A stretch of DNA of 64,000 nt from Streptomyces sp. ICC1 (GTDB lineage: Bacteria > Actinomycetota > Actinomycetes > Streptomycetales > Streptomycetaceae), in contig NZ_CP030287.1 in the NCBI RefSeq assembly GCF_003287935.1, positions 4,802,267 to 4,866,266 on the forward strand, written 5' to 3'. The position numbers and the translations under genes are program-made. Under the pieces are notes generated by a model. It searched no databases. It was given only the letters and a program-made list of their open reading frames with translations, and had not been told where the DNA came from. Shown here piece by piece: positions 60,334-64,000 of this stretch (position 1 is its first letter; every line of letters begins with the position of its first letter).

Positions 60334-60903
60334 TCACATCGTGAGCAGCATCGCCAACATCCCCATCCCCATGGTCAGTCGGCAGGCCCGGACCACCTCG
60401 GCGGCCCCGGCAGACCCGGCAGACCCGGCCGGCCCGGCCGCCCCGGCCGGGACGCCCGCGCCGCCCACCGTGACGAGCCGGGCCCCGCCCAGGACCACGT
60501 AGCCGGCGAAGTAGAGCAGCAGCAGCCCGGTCAGCAGCGGCAGCCCGGCCCCCTGGCCGTGGCCGTGCCCCGGGCCGGCTCCCGGCGCCAGGGCCATGTA
60601 GACCATGGTCAGCGAGCCCACGAGGTGGTGCGCGTGGTGGGGCCCGGTGCGCAGCAGCCACAGCGCGTGCAGCGCCGCGCCGCAGAAGACCGTGCCGAGC
60701 GCCGGCCCCTGCCAGCCGCCGCCGGTTCCCAGGGGCACCGCCATCAGGGCCATGCCGAAGCCCATCGCGGCCTCCCCGGCGGCCGCGCTCCCGCCGCCGG
60801 ATCTGCCCGCCCGCCACAGGCAGTACGCGCCGCTCACCGCGCAGAGCAGGACGAGGAGCCAGGCGGAGACGGAGGTGGAGAGGGACATGGCGGGACCGTG
60901 CAC
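60334..60903 (-). CDS. DUF5134 membrane protein
   Basis: 189 residues from GTG 60903 with GGGAGG upstream; ATG 60888 is an alternative. Five to six helices (SVSAWLLVLLCAVSGAYCLW, GEAAMGFGMALMAVPLG, LGTVFCGAALHALWLLRTG) and a His-rich loop PHHAHHLVGSLTMVYMALAP with GHGHGQG. The pattern matches DUF5134, a streptomycete family of unknown function in which the His/Met residues suggest metal (perhaps copper) binding. An M56 peptidase gene follows on the same strand. Confidence 0.85.
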   Translation of the reverse strand: MHGPAMSLSTSVSAWLLVLLCAVSGAYCLWRAGRSGGGSAAAGEAAMGFGMALMAVPLGTGGGWQGPALGTVFCGAALHALWLLRTGPHHAHHLVGSLTMVYMALAPGAGPGHGHGQGAGLPLLTGLLLLYFAGYVVLGGARLVTVGGAGVPAGAAGPAGSAGSAGAAEVVRACRLTMGMGMLAMLLTM

Positions 60904-61058
60904 GGCGGAACCTCCCGGTTCGTCGGCTTCACCGGAAGAGATGCCCCTGTTGTGCGGGCCACACGCGGCCCGAGGCTAGGCTCTGTGTGCGGGCGCCCCG
61001 CACCTCGTGCGCCGGCCCGCCGCAGTGCCAGCCGTCACACCACAGAACGGATTCCCCG

Positions 61059-61598
61059 ATGCAGAGCGCCGACCCCCGGGCCTTGACCTTCCGCAGTGCC
61101 GTGGAGGCGGACATCCCGGCGCTCGTGGAGCTCGTCGAATCGGCGTACCGCGGTGATGCGAGCCGCGCGGGCTGGACCACCGAGGCGGACTACCTGGACG
61201 GGCAGCGCACCGACGCCGAGGGCGTGGCCGGGATCGTCGACCATCCCCACGGGATGCTCCTCGTGGTGGAGCGCGGCGGGGAGATCGTGTCCTGCTGCCA
61301 CCTCGAACACCGGGAGGACCACGTCTACTTCGGGATGTTCGCGGTCCGCCCCGGCATGCAGGGCGGCGGCCTCGGCAAGGAGGTCATGGCCGAGGCGGAG
61401 CGGCTGGCCCGCGAGCAGTGGGCGGCCAAGGAGATGCGGATGACCGTGATCAACGTACGGGAGGAGCTCATCGCCTACTACGTGCGCCGCGGGTACGAAC
61501 GCACTGGTGAGATGAGCCCCTTCCCTTATGGGGACGAGCGCTTCGGTGTCCCGCTCCGTGACGACCTGGCCTTCGAGCTGCTGGTCAAGTCGCTCTAG
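61059..61598 (+). CDS. GNAT-family N-acetyltransferase
   Basis: 179 residues. The GNAT fold has ALTFRSAVEADIPALVELVE at the N-terminus, the acetyl-CoA pyrophosphate loop GMQGGGLGKEVMAEAERLAR (Q/RxxGxG/A form), and the final strand EELIAYYVRRGYERTGEMSP. The acceptor substrate is unknown. Start ATG 61059; the ribosome site is weak. Convergent with the phosphodiesterase gene across a strong hairpin. Confidence 0.92.
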   Translation: MQSADPRALTFRSAVEADIPALVELVESAYRGDASRAGWTTEADYLDGQRTDAEGVAGIVDHPHGMLLVVERGGEIVSCCHLEHREDHVYFGMFAVRPGMQGGGLGKEVMAEAERLAREQWAAKEMRMTVINVREELIAYYVRRGYERTGEMSPFPYGDERFGVPLRDDLAFELLVKSL

Positions 61599-61628
61599 GT
61601 CAGGGCCTGTTCGGGTTCCGTTCGGTTC

Positions 61629-61668
61629 GGTCCGGTGCGGGCCGCGGGGTGTCCCGCGGCCCCGGACC
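61629..61668. terminator. Bidirectional terminator hairpin
   Basis: An inner perfect 10-bp stem (61639-61648 against 61653-61662) is enclosed by GGTCCGG and CCGGACC (61629-61635, 61662-61668). It lies exactly between the convergent acetyltransferase and phosphodiesterase genes. Confidence 0.8.
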
Positions 61669-62361
61669 TCAGGCGGTGAACCGGCCCGTGGAGCGGATCT
61701 CCGGGAAGTCGGTGAGCACGCCGTCGAGTTCGAGGGCCCGCGCGAGGCGCAGCCGCTCCAGCGAGTTGACCGTCCAGCCCGTCACGAGCAGCCCGGCCGC
61801 GTGCGCCGCCTCCACGGTGTGCAGGGTGAGGTGCTGGATGTTCAGGGCGATCGTTTCCGCGCCCGCGGCGACGGCCCGGGCGACGGCCGCTTCGGCGTCC
61901 GCCGTGCCCTGGTTCGCGTAGAGCACGGTGCGGACGCCCGGCACCAGCCGGGCCGCCTCCGCGAGCACCTCGTCGCTGAAGGAGGCCACCTCCACCCGCC
62001 CGGTCAGATCGCGGCGCAGCAGCAGCTCCGAGAACGCCCCGACGGCGGAGAGGTCGTGGACCTGCACGCGGAGCGGGGCCCGGACCGCGTCCAGGACCTC
62101 CTCCAGGAGCGGCACCTGCTGGCCGTCCCCGGCGTCCAGCCCGCGCAGTTCGGCCAGGGTCAGGTCGGCGACGGCTCCGGAGCCGTCTGTGGTTCGGTCG
62201 ACCTCGGCATCGTGCAGGACGACGAGGGCGCCGTCCTTGCTGAGCCGCAGGTCCAGGGCGACGACGTCCATGCCGGAACGCTCCGCGCGGACGAACGACC
62301 GCAAGGTGTTCTCGGGTTCGACACCCATGACCCCGCGGTGACCGATGGTGAGGAAAGTCAA
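61669..62361 (-). CDS. Glycerophosphodiester phosphodiesterase
   Basis: 230 residues from TTG 62361. GDPD-domain TIM barrel: TIGHRGVMGVEPENTLRSFV (catalytic HRG and ExNT), VVALDLRLSKDGALVVLHDA (E-x-D replaced by ALDLRLSKDG, with the catalytic HDA intact), RTTDGSG, and C-terminal GWTVNSLERLRLARALELDG then VLTDFP. It hydrolyses glycerophosphodiesters to glycerol-3-phosphate and an alcohol. No signal peptide, so it acts in the cytoplasm. The substitution of the usual metal-ligand Glu by Ala/Leu in the second motif may lower activity. Confidence 0.9.
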   Translation of the reverse strand: MTFLTIGHRGVMGVEPENTLRSFVRAERSGMDVVALDLRLSKDGALVVLHDAEVDRTTDGSGAVADLTLAELRGLDAGDGQQVPLLEEVLDAVRAPLRVQVHDLSAVGAFSELLLRRDLTGRVEVASFSDEVLAEAARLVPGVRTVLYANQGTADAEAAVARAVAAGAETIALNIQHLTLHTVEAAHAAGLLVTGWTVNSLERLRLARALELDGVLTDFPEIRSTGRFTA

Positions 62362-62551
62362 GGTTCTCTCGCTTCCGTCGACGGCGGCTCCCCGCGCGGT
62401 CGCGGTGTCCCGGCCGGCCGCGCGTGGTCGAAGACGAATGCTAGTGCGCCGCGCGGCCGATGGGACCGTCGCTGCGGGACGCCCGGGTGCCGGCCGGCCG
62501 CTTCCCGCCGGGCGCGGCGGGGCTCGGGCGCCCCGGAGGGGGCCCGTCGTG

Positions 62552-63199
62552 TCACCCGGGCGTGGGCGCGCCCCCATCGCCTTGACGCTCCGGCCCGGAC
62601 CCCGGCGCCGGCCCGCCCGGTGCGGGGTCCGCCAGGCCCTCCAGGTCCGCCAAGAGCGCCCGGGCCAGCTCCAGTTCGGCCAGGTGCTGGCGTTCGCTCC
62701 AGCGCAGGGCGAGGGTCGGGAACGCCCAGTCCGGCTCGGCGGCCGCGTGCTCCATGGCCTCCCGTACGGCCGCCAGCTCCTCCGTGGTCCGCTCCAGGTG
62801 CTCCCCGACCATCGCGCGCAGCCGCTCGGGCTCGGCCAGGTGCCCGAGCCAGACCCGCAGCAGCAGCCCGTGCTTGAGCACCGGGGGGCCGGCCTCGGCG
62901 GTGTCGGAGGCCCAGCCGGCCAGCGCCTCGCGCCCGGCGCCGGTGATGGCGTAGCGCCGCTTGGCCCGTACCTCCTCGGGCCCCGAGCGCACGGAGGCCG
63001 CGTAGCCGAGTTCCTCCAGGCGGCGCAGTTCGGCGTAGATCTGGCTGATGGCCGGGGACCAGTAGAAGAAGCGCAGGGAGGAGTCGGCCCACTTCTTCAG
63101 CTCGTAGCCCGTCCGCTCCCCGGGGAAGGAGAGGAGGCCGAGGACGGCCCACGCGGTCGGTGGAAGGTCTTGCTTCTTCGAGGTCTGACTACTAGTCAT
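62552..63199 (-). CDS. PadR-family transcriptional regulator
   Basis: 215 residues from ATG 63199, which begins MTSSQTSKKQDLPPTAWAVL. The winged helix has AVLGLLSFPGERTGYELKKW, SPAISQIYAELRRLEELGYA and the wing KRRYAITGAGREALAGW; a Vir_act_alpha_C-like helical domain (LLRVWLGHLAEPERLRAMVG) follows. No ribosome site precedes the ATG, so the mRNA may be leaderless. Divergent from the flavin monooxygenase gene across 50 bp, which it probably regulates. Confidence 0.92.
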   Translation of the reverse strand: MTSSQTSKKQDLPPTAWAVLGLLSFPGERTGYELKKWADSSLRFFYWSPAISQIYAELRRLEELGYAASVRSGPEEVRAKRRYAITGAGREALAGWASDTAEAGPPVLKHGLLLRVWLGHLAEPERLRAMVGEHLERTTEELAAVREAMEHAAAEPDWAFPTLALRWSERQHLAELELARALLADLEGLADPAPGGPAPGSGPERQGDGGAPTPG

Positions 63200-63249
63200 A
63201 TTTCGAATTGAAGTGAGACCGGGCACGGGACGCAACCCTGGAGGCATAA

Positions 63250-64000
63250 GTGAAGTTCTCCGTCATCTTCGAGGCACAGCTGGCCGACCCGACCGTGGAG
63301 CGCGAGCACCAGGTCATCCGTGACTGTGTGGAGCAGGCGGTGCTCGCCGAACAGATGGGATTCGACCGGATCTGGGCCGTCGAGCACCACTCCCTGAAGT
63401 GGTACGCCCACATGTCCGCCCCGGAAATCTTTCTGAGCTTCGTCGCGGCCCGGACGAACACCATACGCATCGGACACGGAGTCGTTTGCATGCCCTTCGG
63501 CTTCAACCACCCCGTCCGGGTCGCCGAGCGGGCCGCGATGCTCGACCTGCTGTCCGGCGGGCGCGTCGACCTCGGGGCGGGGCGCGGCGGGACCGCGCAG
63601 GAGACCTCGCTGTGCGGGGTCGACAAGGACCGCACCACGGCGGAGGTGGAGGAGGCGCTGCGGATCATCGGGAAGGCCTGGCAGGAGGAGGAGCTGGAGT
63701 ACCACGGGGAACTCATCGACATCGACCCGCACCCGATCCTGCCGCGTCCGAGCCAGACCCCGCACCCGCCGCTGTTCCTCGCGTGCAGCCGGGCCGAGAC
63801 CCTGGTGCAGGCCGCCGAGCTCGGCATCGGGGCGCTGGTGATGGGATTCGCCGGGCCGGAGTCCGTCGCGGGGATGCGCGCCGTCTACGACGCCGCGATC
63901 GCGGGCCGGGACGGCGGCCGCTTCGTCTCCACGGTCGTCAACGACCACTTCGCGGTGCTCTGCCCGACGATCGTGCTCGACGATCCGCGGGAGGCGCACC
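63250..64000 (+). CDS. Luciferase-like (LLM class) flavin-dependent oxidoreductase, partial
   Basis: The first 250 residues from GTG 63250 (GGAGG 6 nt upstream) are in the window; the gene runs off the end. Bacterial-luciferase TIM-barrel motifs: EQAVLAEQMGFDRIWAVEHH, AARTNTIRIGHGVVCMPFGF, HPVRVAERAAMLDLLSGGRV, and DLGAGRGGTAQE. It uses reduced flavin and O2; the substrate is unknown. Divergent from the PadR regulator. Confidence 0.9.
   Translation, partial: MKFSVIFEAQLADPTVEREHQVIRDCVEQAVLAEQMGFDRIWAVEHHSLKWYAHMSAPEIFLSFVAARTNTIRIGHGVVCMPFGFNHPVRVAERAAMLDLLSGGRVDLGAGRGGTAQETSLCGVDKDRTTAEVEEALRIIGKAWQEEELEYHGELIDIDPHPILPRPSQTPHPPLFLACSRAETLVQAAELGIGALVMGFAGPESVAGMRAVYDAAIAGRDGGRFVSTVVNDHFAVLCPTIVLDDPREAH

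Overview
The window is high-GC actinobacterial DNA, almost certainly from a Streptomyces chromosome. Intact genes have G or C at nearly every third codon position. Starts are ATG, GTG or TTG behind purine-rich Shine-Dalgarno sites, TTA codons are nearly absent, and the gene content is typical: kdpFABC with its 27-residue leader gene, cebFG-bglC with a CebR-like box, cbtBA behind a cobalamin riboswitch, GPP34, CsbD and PucR/PadR/ArsR/TetR regulators.

Layout. 0-2.1 kb: a broken coiled-coil accessory gene, an intact IS5-type element with inverted repeats and a 3-bp target duplication, and a degraded gene. 2.1-6.4 kb: a two-component pair divergent from an MmpL exporter. 6.5-10.2 kb: a transposase fragment fused into a secreted beta-helix/PKD gene, then small secreted proteins and a sortase-like protein without its catalytic residues. 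10.7-12 kb: two 5'-truncated genes back to back. 12-14.1 kb: an AraC regulator divergent from a quinone-type oxidoreductase. 14.1-18.7 kb: kdpFABC without kdpDE. 18.8-22 kb: a deleted SDR, a class III aminotransferase and a urate oxidase carrying a palindromic repeat in frame. 22-24 kb: riboswitch and cobalt transporter cbtBA beside a shortened phosphatase. 24-27.8 kb: exported hydrolase, HTH-WD40 protein behind a perfect 21-bp operator, and a MazG-like protein.

28.1-35.05 kb is a stress or dormancy-type island: universal stress proteins, a CBS-BON protein and a CtpF-like P-type ATPase. One intergenic region in it holds three copies of a DevR/OsdR-like site. 35.3-41 kb is a patchwork of small stress genes (GPP34, two anti-sigma-type ATPases, CsbD) and remnants (flavohemoprotein, transaldolase, FAD oxidoreductase). 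41-44.5 kb: PucR regulator divergent from a ferredoxin-reductase/desaturase operon. 44.5-45.6 kb: three gene remnants. 45.7-49.4 kb: cellobiose uptake genes cebF, cebG and bglC, with only the last few dozen codons of cebE left.

49.4-64 kb: VWA protein, BNR-repeat protein, an old yellow enzyme behind a five-copy 17-nt operator array with its probable ArsR regulator, an FprA-type reductase, a divergent DUF305/LVIVD pair in which both genes carry a TTA codon, TetR, PAP2 phosphatase, a 163-bp MITE-like element, M56 protease, DUF5134, GNAT, GDPD, PadR, and a luciferase-like monooxygenase cut by the window end.

Two things stand out. First, remnants and deletion junctions are unusually dense; three of them join oppositely oriented genes that have both lost their 5' ends. 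Second, several regulatory arrays can be read directly from the sequence: the 17-nt array, the DevR-like sites, the CebR box, the WD40 operator and the riboswitch. Family names here come from recognising motifs and protein patterns by eye; no database search was run.
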